15,219 nucleotides of DNA from Rhizobium sp. Q54 (GTDB lineage: Bacteria; Pseudomonadota; Alphaproteobacteria; Rickettsiales; UBA1997), in contig CAMBFP010000010.1 in assembly GCA_945865745.1 (NCBI GenBank), positions 1 through 15,219 on the forward strand, given 5' to 3'. This document shows positions 1 through 6,937 of this stretch, piece after piece (position 1 is the stretch's first letter; every line of letters begins with the position of its first letter). The position numbers and the translations under genes are program-made. The notes below the pieces were generated by a model. The model searched no databases. It saw nothing but the letters and a program-made list of their open reading frames with translations, and was not told the DNA's origin.

Positions 1-78
1 GGGGTAGAAAATGATGAATCTTATTTTGAAGCCAAAAAAGTTTTTGGCCTTAGTTTTAAGGGAGTTGGATTTTCTTAA
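1..78 (+). CDS. C-terminal end of an unidentified protein (partial)
   Basis: Frame 1 is open from the window edge for 25 codons and stops at TAA 76-78. The peptide (GVENDESYFEAKKVFG then LSFKGVGFS) looks protein-like, but I cannot assign it to a family. The main support is positional. Its stop lies in the palindrome TTAA (75-78), and the opposing gene's stop TAA uses the same four bases. The same arrangement, with CTAG, occurs at 11819-11822 between two well-supported genes. A 25-codon open stretch can also arise by chance, so this stays tentative. Confidence 0.45.
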   Translation, partial: GVENDESYFEAKKVFGLSFKGVGFS

Positions 79-563
79 TTGCGGCCATGTTGTCTTCCAG
101 CCGAGCGATCTTTGGCTTCAATCATGCTAACCCAAAAGCCTTTGTTGCCGCGCTTGTTAAGAGTTTGTGCGGATTGAATGAGGTAAGTTAGTTTTTGACC
201 CAAAATCATCGAGGTCCAAAAGCCAATAGGTTTAACAAAATCAACAATTTCAACCTTACTCATTTCTTGGCGATTTTCTTCTTGCTCTGCGGATGGAATT
301 ATTTCGTAACTACTCTGGGACTGATTTTTACTTTCCGCTTTGACCGCAGAATGAGCTCTCGGAATCTCGCGCTTTCTACGTAATTCATCCTCTTTTTTTG
401 CGAAGAATTTTTCTTTCGGTTTAAGTACAGCGGGAAGATTTTTTTTAAGTTTTTTGTAGTTTTTGTGGGCTTGATTTAAGGCGAAGAAAAAAAACATCCG
501 CGCCACAATAATCAGAAAGAAAAATGTCAAAAAAATCACTGCGGAGATTAAAGCAATTTTCAT
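75..563 (-). CDS. Membrane-anchored hypothetical protein with a duplicated GFW-SMI motif
   Basis: This is a 162-residue protein of unknown function. Residues about 4-28 form one strongly hydrophobic, Phe-rich helix, predicted to be an uncleaved membrane anchor. A Lys/Glu/Ser-rich, probably disordered stretch follows (about 33-100). The C-terminal domain (about 104-162) contains two related motifs, GFWTSMI and GFWVSMI, about 30 residues apart, suggesting a small internal duplication. The start codon overlaps the stop of the upstream IalB-like gene as ATGA (560-563), so the two are probably translationally coupled and may act together at the envelope. The C-terminus is Arg/Lys-rich. Similar short membrane-anchored proteins are, to my recollection, found in Rickettsiales, but I cannot name a characterised member. 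Confidence 0.82.
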   Translation of the reverse strand: MKIALISAVIFLTFFFLIIVARMFFFFALNQAHKNYKKLKKNLPAVLKPKEKFFAKKEDELRRKREIPRAHSAVKAESKNQSQSSYEIIPSAEQEENRQEMSKVEIVDFVKPIGFWTSMILGQKLTYLIQSAQTLNKRGNKGFWVSMIEAKDRSAGRQHGRN

Positions 564-1129
564 TTGCAGATTTTTTTTAACCGCTTGTAACTCTGGGAAA
601 AGCCAATGAGCGAGTAAGTGTCATAAGCAATTTTGTTGTTAGAAGAAACGCTGGTCACAACCATGTCGGCATTTTTTTGCATCTCTTTAATGATGTTGAT
701 ATCAGCACTTTTTTCATTAGCCCAAGCAAGAATTTTGTAAGGAAAAAGGTAGAATTTTTTTGAGCCAAAAGAGAGTTCAACATCCGAATCATTTTTGTAA
801 ATGAAGCCAGAGGCGGTAGAAATTTCGTCAGCGTCATTTTTAATGTTAGTAACTAAAAAGAATGACTCGCCGCGATTACGAATTGAGCCGCTGGTTTTAA
901 TCGGAGTGGAAGCGAGGTAGCACACGATTTGGTCGCCACGATTAGTTTTAAAAAGACTCCAATCTTGGAATTTTTCTTGCCAAGGTGAATCCCCAAGGGA
1001 TCCCAAAGGAGGACTAATCTCTTCTCCAAAAACTGGGGAGATAAAGAAGATAAGGATTAGGAATTTATTAAAGAGTGATTTCAAAACTTGACTTTTGTTG
1101 CTTGAAAAATAGTTTGCCCAGCCCTTCAT
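560..1129 (-). CDS. IalB-like periplasmic protein (invasion-associated locus B family)
   Basis: A 189-residue secreted protein. A polar N-terminus precedes a hydrophobic core (about 20-33, FLILIFFISPVFG) and a likely signal-peptidase site near FG-EE (35-36). The mature part fits the IalB family: an early aromatic core with W57, C70 inside an IVCYLAS-like strand, a long beta-rich middle, and a C-terminal SLIGFS segment followed by C188. The two cysteines probably form the family's disulfide. IalB proteins are periplasmic and were named for Bartonella erythrocyte invasion, but they are widespread in non-pathogenic alphaproteobacteria, so invasion should not be inferred. The N-region before the hydrophobic core is long, and an in-frame TTG at codon 16 (about 1084) is an alternative start. 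A weak AAGG lies just upstream of the ATG. It is first in a two-gene leftward unit and divergent from atpB. Confidence 0.75.
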   Translation of the reverse strand: MKGWANYFSSNKSQVLKSLFNKFLILIFFISPVFGEEISPPLGSLGDSPWQEKFQDWSLFKTNRGDQIVCYLASTPIKTSGSIRNRGESFFLVTNIKNDADEISTASGFIYKNDSDVELSFGSKKFYLFPYKILAWANEKSADINIIKEMQKNADMVVTSVSSNNKIAYDTYSLIGFSQSYKRLKKICK

Positions 1130-1177
1130 GAGGCCTTGAGTTGAAAGGTTCGGCGCGTTTTAAATCTAACTTTACAA
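1130..1177. promoter_or_regulatory. Short divergent intergenic region (IalB-like gene / atpB)
   Basis: Only 48 bases separate the divergent start codons, so both promoters must lie here or reach into the opposing coding sequence. Rightward, TTGAGT (1136-1141) with TTTAAA (1159-1164) at 17-bp spacing is a weak sigma70-like match that would give a very short atpB leader. I see no convincing leftward promoter, and neither gene has a strong ribosome binding site. Confidence 0.3.
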
Positions 1178-2014
1178 ATGTCACACAAAAAAATTTCTGA
1201 AGAAATGACTTCGCTTGAAAATGCGGCAAAGCAAGAAGAAGTTCAATCGGCTCACGAAGAAGTTGGCGAAGAAGCTCATGGCGAAAAGCATAGCCCACTC
1301 GCGCAATTTGAAGTTAAAAAAATTGTCGATTTTAAAATTGCTGGAACCGATTTTGGCTTCACTAATTCCGCCCTCTACATGGTGATTGCTACGTTTTTAA
1401 TCATCACCTTTATGCTTGCGGCAACACGCAAAAAATTGCTCATTCCTTCACGTTTACAAGTGATTGCTGAGGGAGTTTATAACTTCATCAACGACATGAT
1501 TTTAAGTTCAATTGGCGAAGAAGGCAGAAAGTTTTTTCCACTAATTTTTAGTCTCTTCACCTTCATTTTGCTTTGTAATGTTCTGGGAATGACTCCTTAC
1601 AGCTTTACGTCGACAAGCCAAGTAGTTGTCACGCTTTCTTTGGCCATGGTTTCTTTCTTAACAATTACAATTTTTGCAATTGTGCGTAACGGATTTTTCG
1701 GATTCCTGCACATGTTTTTACCAAGTGGCGTACCGATGTGGATGGCTCCGGTAATTTTCTTAATCGAGCTTTTTTCTTTCTTGATTCGGCCAATTACTCT
1801 CTCAGTTCGTCTTTTTGCTAATCTTGTTGCGGGCCACGTTCTGCTTAAGGTTGTCGCAGGTTTCATCATTTCTCTTGGCGTGATTTTTGGCACTCTACCA
1901 TTCTTATTCAGCGTTGTGATGATTGGCTTCGAGCTTTTCGTTGCAGTGCTTCAGGCTTATATTTTCTCGATTCTTGTTTGCGCTTACTTCAGCGAAACTG
2001 TGAGAGCTCACTAA
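1178..2014 (+). CDS. atpB: F0F1 ATP synthase subunit a
   Basis: Subunit a forms the two proton half-channels beside the c-ring in the inner membrane. The 278-residue product has a hydrophilic Glu/His/Lys-rich N-terminus (1-45), then several transmembrane helices from about residue 64. The decisive motif is SVRLFANLVAGH (209-220), in which R211 corresponds to the essential arginine that faces the c-ring carboxylate. The terminal helix (about 240-275) carries the family's Gln/Tyr-rich pattern (VLQAYIFSILVCAYFSE). It is first of the F0 block atpB-atpE-atpF'-atpF. No atpI precedes it; an IalB-like gene diverges instead. There is no Shine-Dalgarno upstream of the ATG. A downstream in-frame ATG at codon 10 would shorten the polar N-terminus without affecting the membrane domain. 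Confidence 0.97.
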   Translation: MSHKKISEEMTSLENAAKQEEVQSAHEEVGEEAHGEKHSPLAQFEVKKIVDFKIAGTDFGFTNSALYMVIATFLIITFMLAATRKKLLIPSRLQVIAEGVYNFINDMILSSIGEEGRKFFPLIFSLFTFILLCNVLGMTPYSFTSTSQVVVTLSLAMVSFLTITIFAIVRNGFFGFLHMFLPSGVPMWMAPVIFLIELFSFLIRPITLSVRLFANLVAGHVLLKVVAGFIISLGVIFGTLPFLFSVVMIGFELFVAVLQAYIFSILVCAYFSETVRAH

Positions 2015-2015
2015 G

Positions 2016-2076
2016 TTTTGACTTCTGTCCATCGAGTCAAAAAAATTCCCAACCAATGGGGTTTTAGATGGATAAT
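2016..2076 (+). promoter_or_regulatory. atpB-atpE intergenic hairpin with a possible atpE promoter
   Basis: Directly after the atpB stop, TTTTGACT (2016-2023) pairs with AGTCAAAA (2035-2042) around an 11-base loop. It is followed by A-rich sequence rather than a T-run, so it is not a standard rightward terminator. Further on, GATAAT (2071-2076) matches a -10 box at five of six positions and is preceded by TG, giving a leader of about 10 bases to atpE. No -35 box is evident. The hairpin is visible; the promoter is an inference. Confidence 0.35.
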
Positions 2077-2093
2077 TTTAATTTTTAAAAATC

Positions 2094-2318
2094 ATGGAAA
2101 TGGTCTCTTTAAAATTCATCGGTGTTGGTCTTTGCTCAATCGGCATGGCTGGCGCTGCGATTGCAATTGGAAATATCTTCGGATCTTTCTTTAACAGTTT
2201 AGCGCGTAATCCATCTGCTGCTCCGAAGATTGAAAAATACATCTACATCGCTGTGGGTCTTGCCGAAGCTATGGGTATCTTCGCGGTACTTTTGGCATTC
2301 CTTGTAATGTTTAGTTAG
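2094..2318 (+). CDS. atpE: F0F1 ATP synthase subunit c
   Basis: Subunit c is a hairpin of two membrane helices; a ring of them carries protons through F0. The 74-residue product shows helix 1 (about 8-30, small-residue rich, GMAGAAIAIGN), the polar loop with ARNPSAAP (R38-N39-P40) that contacts subunits gamma and epsilon, and helix 2 with GLAEAMGIF, in which E58 is the proton-binding carboxylate. The opening MEMVSLKFIG strongly resembles the Rickettsia protein as I remember it. The ATG is preceded by AATTTTTAAAAATC and no Shine-Dalgarno. The gene is bracketed by a hairpin upstream and a terminator-like hairpin downstream. That would suit a subunit needed in roughly ten times the amount of the others. 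Confidence 0.97.
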   Translation: MEMVSLKFIGVGLCSIGMAGAAIAIGNIFGSFFNSLARNPSAAPKIEKYIYIAVGLAEAMGIFAVLLAFLVMFS

Positions 2319-2324
2319 TCAGAA

Positions 2325-2371
2325 AAAAAGTGGTCATTCTATAAAAAGAGTGACCACTTTTTAATTTTTTT
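2325..2371 (+). terminator. Terminator-like hairpin inside the atp operon, after atpE
   Basis: AAAAAGTGGTCATTCT (2325-2340) pairs with AGAGTGACCACTTTTT (2347-2362) across a 6-base loop. That is 16 base pairs with a single G-U, followed by further T-rich sequence to 2371. It has the form of an intrinsic terminator, and its A-rich 5' side would also serve the other strand. It lies between atpE and atpF', whose products belong to the same complex. It is therefore probably a partial terminator or a 3'-end stabiliser setting c-subunit excess; alternatively atpF' has its own promoter. Confidence 0.8.
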
Positions 2372-2375
2372 AATC

Positions 2376-2807
2376 ATGCCTCAGTTCGATTTCTCTACAT
2401 ATAATCCACAAATTTTTTGGTTTCTTCTTTGCTTCGCCTCCCTTTATTTAGCTGCATCATTTCTCATTCTGCCAAGAATTCGTGACATCATTGCCGCGAG
2501 AAAAAATGTTGTTGATTCAAGTAAAGAAAATTCTCGCAAGCTCGAAAAACAAATTTTTAAGTTGCGACATGAGGCGGAAAAAATGCAGCAAGAAGCGAGT
2601 GGGAATTACGAAGATAAAATGGACGAAATTTCGCGCCGCGCTATTAAAGAAAGAGATCAAGCTCTTACCAATCTTAAGAGCAGTCTCGATGAAGCGGTAA
2701 AAAAATCGCGCGCTGAACTAAAATCTCTTCTCGAAAAATCTGAAATAAAAGCCACTTCGGCAATTCAAGATTTAGTACAAAATATTAAGACAAAAATTCT
2801 CAGCTAA
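2376..2807 (+). CDS. atpF': F0F1 ATP synthase subunit b' (second b-type stator subunit)
   Basis: This is a 143-residue stator protein. The N-terminus MPQFDFSTYNPQIFWFLLCF, with a single transmembrane helix (about 13-33), is characteristic of b' subunits. It is followed by a long charged coiled coil (about 36-135) with the usual Lys/Glu heptads. Alphaproteobacteria and cyanobacteria build the peripheral stalk as a b-b' heterodimer, where E. coli uses two identical b chains. The gene lies one base before atpF (TAA ends at 2807, ATG at 2809), so the partners are co-translated. Its ATG is preceded by AATTTTTTTAATC and no Shine-Dalgarno, and lies immediately downstream of the terminator-like hairpin. 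Confidence 0.93.
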   Translation: MPQFDFSTYNPQIFWFLLCFASLYLAASFLILPRIRDIIAARKNVVDSSKENSRKLEKQIFKLRHEAEKMQQEASGNYEDKMDEISRRAIKERDQALTNLKSSLDEAVKKSRAELKSLLEKSEIKATSAIQDLVQNIKTKILS

Positions 2808-2808
2808 T

Positions 2809-3288
2809 ATGTTTCACTTCGACGAAAAATTCTGGTTGGCGATTGCCTTTTTTACCTTTGGCGCCCTCGCTGCAAAATATATTTGGCCTTTGCTGCGCAA
2901 GGGCTTGGACAATAGCTCAAAAAAAATCGCTGAAGAAATTCTTGCGGCAAAAGAGATGAAAGAAAATGCCGAAAGATTATTAGTGAAGGCGGAAAAGTTT
3001 TACGAAGAAGCAATGCTTTTCACGGCAAAATTAGCGAAAGATACTGAAGATGAGGTTCGAAAATTAGCGGATGAATCGCACCAACTTCTTGAAGAAGAAA
3101 TAAGTAAAAGAAGAGCTGGCGCACTAGACAGAATAAAGACCGAGGAAGATTCTGCAATTCGTGAATTGAAAGTAAAAATTGTTAATTTGGCGCTCGGAAA
3201 ATTGACTACGGAATTAAATCTCAATCAAGAAGGCCACGAAAAATTAATTGAAAAAACTTTGAATAATCTTGGCAAAACGGTGCATTAA
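2809..3288 (+). CDS. atpF: F0F1 ATP synthase subunit b
   Basis: A 159-residue stator subunit. A short polar start (MFHFDEKFW) leads into one membrane helix (about 8-28), followed by an extended, highly charged coiled coil (about 32-159) that would dimerise with b' and reach subunit delta on F1. The order a-c-b'-b matches alphaproteobacterial F0 clusters. The stop TAA shares its last A with the pheT start (TAATG, 3286-3290), so atpF and pheT are almost certainly co-transcribed and perhaps translationally coupled. No ribosome binding site is visible for atpF. Confidence 0.94.
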   Translation: MFHFDEKFWLAIAFFTFGALAAKYIWPLLRKGLDNSSKKIAEEILAAKEMKENAERLLVKAEKFYEEAMLFTAKLAKDTEDEVRKLADESHQLLEEEISKRRAGALDRIKTEEDSAIRELKVKIVNLALGKLTTELNLNQEGHEKLIEKTLNNLGKTVH

Positions 3289-5708
3289 TGAAGTTCACTC
3301 TTTCCTCGCTGAAGGAATATTTAATCACCAAAGCCTCGCTTGAAGAAATCTGTGCGAAGCTTACTGCAATTGGCCTTGAAGTTGAATCGGTTGAAGACAA
3401 AGCAAAAACTCTCTCGGCATTTTCGGTGGCAAAAATTCTCGAAGCCAAGCCGCATGAAAATTCTACCAAGTTACAAATCTGTTCAGTTGAAACAAAAGAT
3501 TCTGCTACTCCATTACAAATTATTTGTGGCGCGCCAAATGCTCGTGCGGGTTTAAAAGTTGCCTATGCACCGATTGGTTCAGTCATTCCAACTAATCAAA
3601 TGGTAATTAAAAAAGCCAAAATTGCCGGAGTTGAAAGTAACGGAATGTTGTGCTCGGCTCGTGAATTGAATCTTGGAAATGAAGATGCCGGCATTATTGA
3701 AATCGCTGATAAATGGTTAGTTGGCACTAAGGTTACCGAGGTTTTTTCGCTGAATGATGCTTTGATTGAAATTAACGTTACGCCAAATCGCGGTGATTGT
3801 TTGGGAGTTTATGGAATCGCGCGAGATCTAGCTGCAAGCGGCATAGGTGAATTAAAAAATCTCGAGATTAAGAAAATTTCTGGGCAATTTTCTTTTCCAT
3901 TCGAAGTAAAAAATGAAGCTACTGAGGCCTGCAATTACGCCGCTTTTTGTCAGATTAAAAATGTTAAAAATTGTGAGTCACCAGAATGGCTGAAGAAAAA
4001 ATTAGAAGCCCTCGGAATGAATCCAATTTCAGCAATTGTTGATGTCACCAATTACGTCATGCATGTTATTAATCGTCCGATGCATGCTTACGACGCGAAT
4101 AAAATCAAGGCCCCACTTGCAATTCGTTTTGCCAAAAAAGATGAAAAATTTACCTCTCTTAAGAAAGAAGAGCTCACTCTCGATGAAAAAATTTTAGTCA
4201 TTTCTGATTCCGAAAAAGTAATCGGAGTAGCCGGCGTGATTGGCTCAATGAGTTCATCATGTGAATTAGAAACTACAGAAATCTTACTTGAGTCAGCATT
4301 TTTTAATCCCTCATCAATTGCCTACTCTGGACGTAAATTAAATATCTTCTCCGATACTAGACACCGTTTTGAGCGCGGCGTTGACGAGGCTTCTTGTGAG
4401 TTGGGAATTGATTTTGCGGCACAATTAATTTTAGAAATTTGTGGCGGCGAAGTAAGTGAAGCAAATTTTGTTGGTACAAAATCTCCGACCAAAAAAATTA
4501 ATTTTGATTTCGCAAAAATTAAAAAATTAATTGGTCTTGAAGTTGCGCCAGAAAAGGCGTTTGAGATTTTAACAAAACTAGCTTTTCGTCACTCTTGGGC
4601 TGTTCAACAGTCTGGCGACATCGGCAATTTACACTCACAAGATTCTCAAAATCCTGCACATTCAAAAGATGCTGTAAAAGAGCTGGAAGTAGAAATTCCT
4701 TCACATCGTCACGACATTTTTTCTTCCGAAGATCTTGTTGAAGAAGTGGTAAGAATTATCGGCTACGACCAGATAAAATCACAACCACTCATTACTAACA
4801 GCTTACCATTTAATAATGATGCGGTCAGAGCTAATTTGGTTGCTCAAGGTTTAACTGAAATAATCACTTGGTCTTTCGTTGACGAAAATCTTGTCGAATT
4901 TTTTGCTGAAAAAAATGAAAAATTAATTCTAGCCAACCCGATTTCTGCGGAGATGAATCACATGCGACCTACTCTGGCAATGGGTCTTCTTGCAACTTAC
5001 CAAAAAAATTCTGCACGAAATTTTTCTGATCTAGCTTTGTTTGAGATTGGAAATGTTTTTATTGGCGATGCACAAAAGCCAATGATTTCAGGCCTTAGAG
5101 CGGGTAAGAATAAAGAGCAAAATCATTACCACGACGAAAGAGTTTTCGATATTTTTGATGTCAAAAAAGACCTTCTTTCAACTGTAGAAATTTTTGGACT
5201 ACGCGCCGAGAGCCTACAAATTAGCGCAGATGAATCTCCAAAATATTACCATCCACATCGCAGTGCCGCGCTAAAATTAGGAAAAAATTTAGTCGGATTC
5301 TTCGGTGAATTACATCCGGCAATTGCTAAAAAATTCGACATCAAAGCGCGCGTAAATCTTTTTGAGATTTTTACCGACAGCTTGCCGGTCCAGCAAAAAA
5401 ACGCGCGCAAGGCATTTACTGCAAACGATCTTCCTGTTGTTGAGCGCGATTTTGCTTTTCTTGCTGACAAAAACTTAGCGGTTGGAGAGTTGATTAAAAC
5501 CATCTCCAGCACCGACAAACAGTTGATTAAAGAAGTAAGTATCTTCGATATTTTTAGTGGCAACAACATCGCGGAAGATAAAAAATCCGTGGCTCTGCGC
5601 GTTAAAATTCAACCACAGGAAAAAACTCTAACCTCGGAAGAAATTGAAGTGATTAGTAAAAAAATCATTGATGCCGTAGCTAAAACAGGCACATCTTTGC
5701 GCGTTTAA
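3288..5708 (+). CDS. pheT: Phenylalanine--tRNA ligase beta subunit
   Basis: PheT is the beta chain of the (alpha-beta)2 synthetase; it binds tRNA-Phe and edits mischarged tyrosine. At 806 residues it is near the usual length (about 795 in E. coli). Domains in order: an N-terminal region; the EMAP/OB-type tRNA-binding domain (about 40-150, with ICGAPNARAGLKVAYAPIGS); the B3/B4 editing domain (about 213-365, with DVTNYVMHVINRPMHAYD); B5 (about 400-480); a catalytic-like domain (about 490-690); and a C-terminal FDX-ACB anticodon-binding domain (about 712-806, starting LPVVERDFAF). Within B5, residues about 436-463 are a polar insertion absent from the E. coli protein. The catalytic alpha subunit pheS, usually the immediate upstream neighbour, is not here; pheT instead follows atpF with a one-base overlap. 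Confidence 0.97.
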   Translation: MKFTLSSLKEYLITKASLEEICAKLTAIGLEVESVEDKAKTLSAFSVAKILEAKPHENSTKLQICSVETKDSATPLQIICGAPNARAGLKVAYAPIGSVIPTNQMVIKKAKIAGVESNGMLCSARELNLGNEDAGIIEIADKWLVGTKVTEVFSLNDALIEINVTPNRGDCLGVYGIARDLAASGIGELKNLEIKKISGQFSFPFEVKNEATEACNYAAFCQIKNVKNCESPEWLKKKLEALGMNPISAIVDVTNYVMHVINRPMHAYDANKIKAPLAIRFAKKDEKFTSLKKEELTLDEKILVISDSEKVIGVAGVIGSMSSSCELETTEILLESAFFNPSSIAYSGRKLNIFSDTRHRFERGVDEASCELGIDFAAQLILEICGGEVSEANFVGTKSPTKKINFDFAKIKKLIGLEVAPEKAFEILTKLAFRHSWAVQQSGDIGNLHSQDSQNPAHSKDAVKELEVEIPSHRHDIFSSEDLVEEVVRIIGYDQIKSQPLITNSLPFNNDAVRANLVAQGLTEIITWSFVDENLVEFFAEKNEKLILANPISAEMNHMRPTLAMGLLATYQKNSARNFSDLALFEIGNVFIGDAQKPMISGLRAGKNKEQNHYHDERVFDIFDVKKDLLSTVEIFGLRAESLQISADESPKYYHPHRSAALKLGKNLVGFFGELHPAIAKKFDIKARVNLFEIFTDSLPVQQKNARKAFTANDLPVVERDFAFLADKNLAVGELIKTISSTDKQLIKEVSIFDIFSGNNIAEDKKSVALRVKIQPQEKTLTSEEIEVISKKIIDAVAKTGTSLRV

Positions 5709-5758
5709 TATCTCTTGGATTTTGATCTTGCGCAGTGATGAAGCCTTTGAGTTAGAAA

Positions 5759-5787
5759 CTCTCTTCGAGTCATTTTTGCGAAGAGAG
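5759..5787. repeat. Hairpin within a probable repeat between pheT and the HAD gene
   Basis: CTCTCTTCG (5759-5767) pairs perfectly with CGAAGAGAG (5779-5787) around an 11-base loop. No T-run follows, so it is not a clear terminator. The surrounding stretch (about 5722-5817) is open in the HAD frame but encodes a peptide unlike a HAD N-terminus. Its reverse strand reads RKNDSKRVSNSKASSLRK, which recalls peptides produced by dispersed bacterial repeats. I infer a small palindromic repeat here. Confidence 0.5.
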
Positions 5788-5817
5788 CAATCCTGGAAAA
5801 GCAAAAAAATCTCCCAA

Positions 5818-6537
5818 ATGAATCTAGAAGAAAACAGAGCAGCTCTACTTAAATTGCCAAAACCGAAGGCGGTGATTTTCGATTGGGACAATACTTTGGT
5901 CGACACTTGGCCATTAATCCAAGCCGCAATTGACGCGACAATGCGCGCCACAGGAAGAGAAGAATGGGGCTTGGAAAAAGTGCGTAACAACGTACACAAA
6001 TCTATGCGAGAATCTTTCCCAAAAATTTTTGGTGCCGAATGGGAGAAAGCTGGCGAGATTTACAAGAGTAATTACCGCGCCATGCATCTTGAACAGTTGC
6101 GACTTTTGCCAAATGTTATCGAACTAGTAAATGCGCTGGAAGAAATGGGCGTGGTGCAGTTTATAGTTAGTAATAAAATCGGCTTAACCCTGCGCAAAGA
6201 AGTGGCAAAAATTGGCATCGAAAAAAAGTTTTTTGCGATTGTAGGTTCGCTTGATTCATCTTACGATAAGCCAAGCAAGGACCCGGTTGATCTTGCTTTG
6301 CTCGGTTCAGATTTAGATCCAAAAAAAGATGAAATTTGGTTTATTGGCGACACAATTGCCGATGTAGAATGTGCTTGGAATTCAGGCTGTAGACCGATTC
6401 TTTACTACCATCCTGACAATAAAATTTCTTCAACGGTGTCAGAGAAAATTCTGCGCGAAGGCAGAGGTGGAGAGGGTTTTCTTCCCGCTTACTCTAATCA
6501 TCAAGAGCTTGTTGAATTACTTGCCAAATTGAAATAG
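5818..6537 (+). CDS. HAD-superfamily hydrolase, phosphoglycolate-phosphatase-like
   Basis: A 239-residue soluble phosphatase of HAD subfamily I. Motif I is FDWDNTLVDT, with nucleophile D22 and general acid/base D24. Motif II is the Ser of FIVSNK. Motif III is the Lys in the YDKPSKDP segment, and motif IV is GDTIAD. A helical cap lies between motifs I and II (about 35-105), as in Gph-type enzymes. The substrate cannot be read from sequence; 2-phosphoglycolate is only the nearest named guess. I chose the ATG at 5818 because homologues begin a few residues before motif I. The frame remains open upstream to a TTG at 5722, but that extension runs through a hairpin repeat. It follows pheT by 109 bases on the same strand and precedes rpsT. 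Confidence 0.88.
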   Translation: MNLEENRAALLKLPKPKAVIFDWDNTLVDTWPLIQAAIDATMRATGREEWGLEKVRNNVHKSMRESFPKIFGAEWEKAGEIYKSNYRAMHLEQLRLLPNVIELVNALEEMGVVQFIVSNKIGLTLRKEVAKIGIEKKFFAIVGSLDSSYDKPSKDPVDLALLGSDLDPKKDEIWFIGDTIADVECAWNSGCRPILYYHPDNKISSTVSEKILREGRGGEGFLPAYSNHQELVELLAKLK

Positions 6538-6590
6538 CTCCATATTTTCCGCGGCCTCTAACCACTTTTCAAAAATTAAAATTCATAAAA

Positions 6591-6857
6591 ATGGCTAATA
6601 CCAAATCAGCGCAGAAAGCTCTTCGCTCTAGTGCGCAAAAGAATGTAGTTAATGCTGCTAGAAAAAGCAGAATCAGAAGTTTTGCTCGTAAAGTTGATGA
6701 TGCGATCAAGTCTAACGACGAAGTAAAAGCTCGCGAAGCCTTTAAAGCTCTTGAGCCAGAACTTATGCGCGGTGTAACTAAGAATATTTTTAAGATTAAC
6801 ACAGCGGCAAGAAAATTGAGCAGACTTTCTTCAGCGATTAAGAAAATTAAAAAATAA
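6591..6857 (+). CDS. rpsT: 30S ribosomal protein S20
   Basis: S20 is a primary 16S rRNA-binding protein of the small subunit. The 88-residue product has the family's opening MANTKSAQKALRSSAQKN, is highly basic, and should form three long helices. The conserved end INTAARKLSRLSSAIKKIKK is present. The ATG follows a purely A/T-rich leader (AAAATTAAAATTCATAAAA) with no Shine-Dalgarno. It is 53 bases downstream of the HAD gene, and the hairpin repeats at 6870-6923 separate it from secF. No clear terminator follows. Confidence 0.96.
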   Translation: MANTKSAQKALRSSAQKNVVNAARKSRIRSFARKVDDAIKSNDEVKAREAFKALEPELMRGVTKNIFKINTAARKLSRLSSAIKKIKK

Positions 6858-6869
6858 TTTTGTTATGCG

Positions 6870-6923
6870 CCTGACATGTTCAGCATGTTTAGGCCTGTCA
6901 CCACAAGCTCGTCGAAGGGTGGT
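6870..6923. repeat. Two hairpins of a CTCGTCGAAGG-type dispersed repeat
   Basis: The first hairpin pairs ACATG (6874-6878) with CATGT (6884-6888), flanked by imperfectly matched CCT and AGG. The second pairs ACCAC (6900-6904) with GTGGT (6919-6923), enclosing AAGCTCGTCGAAGG. That loop resembles the GAGCTTGTCGAAGC copy at 13191-13202 and the dispersed CTTCGACAAGCTC-type repeats known from many alphaproteobacteria. It fills most of the rpsT-secF gap. There is no T-run, so terminator activity is doubtful. Confidence 0.6.
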
Positions 6924-6937
6924 ATCATATTACAGCA

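Noticed and set aside
195..383. Rightward 62-residue frame within the leftward hypothetical gene
   Set aside because: It lies wholly antisense to a better-supported gene coupled to its neighbour, and has no family features.
6858..6937. Replication origin next to rpsT
   Set aside because: No DnaA boxes of the TTATCCACA type are visible, and no dnaA is present; the gap is filled by hairpin repeats.
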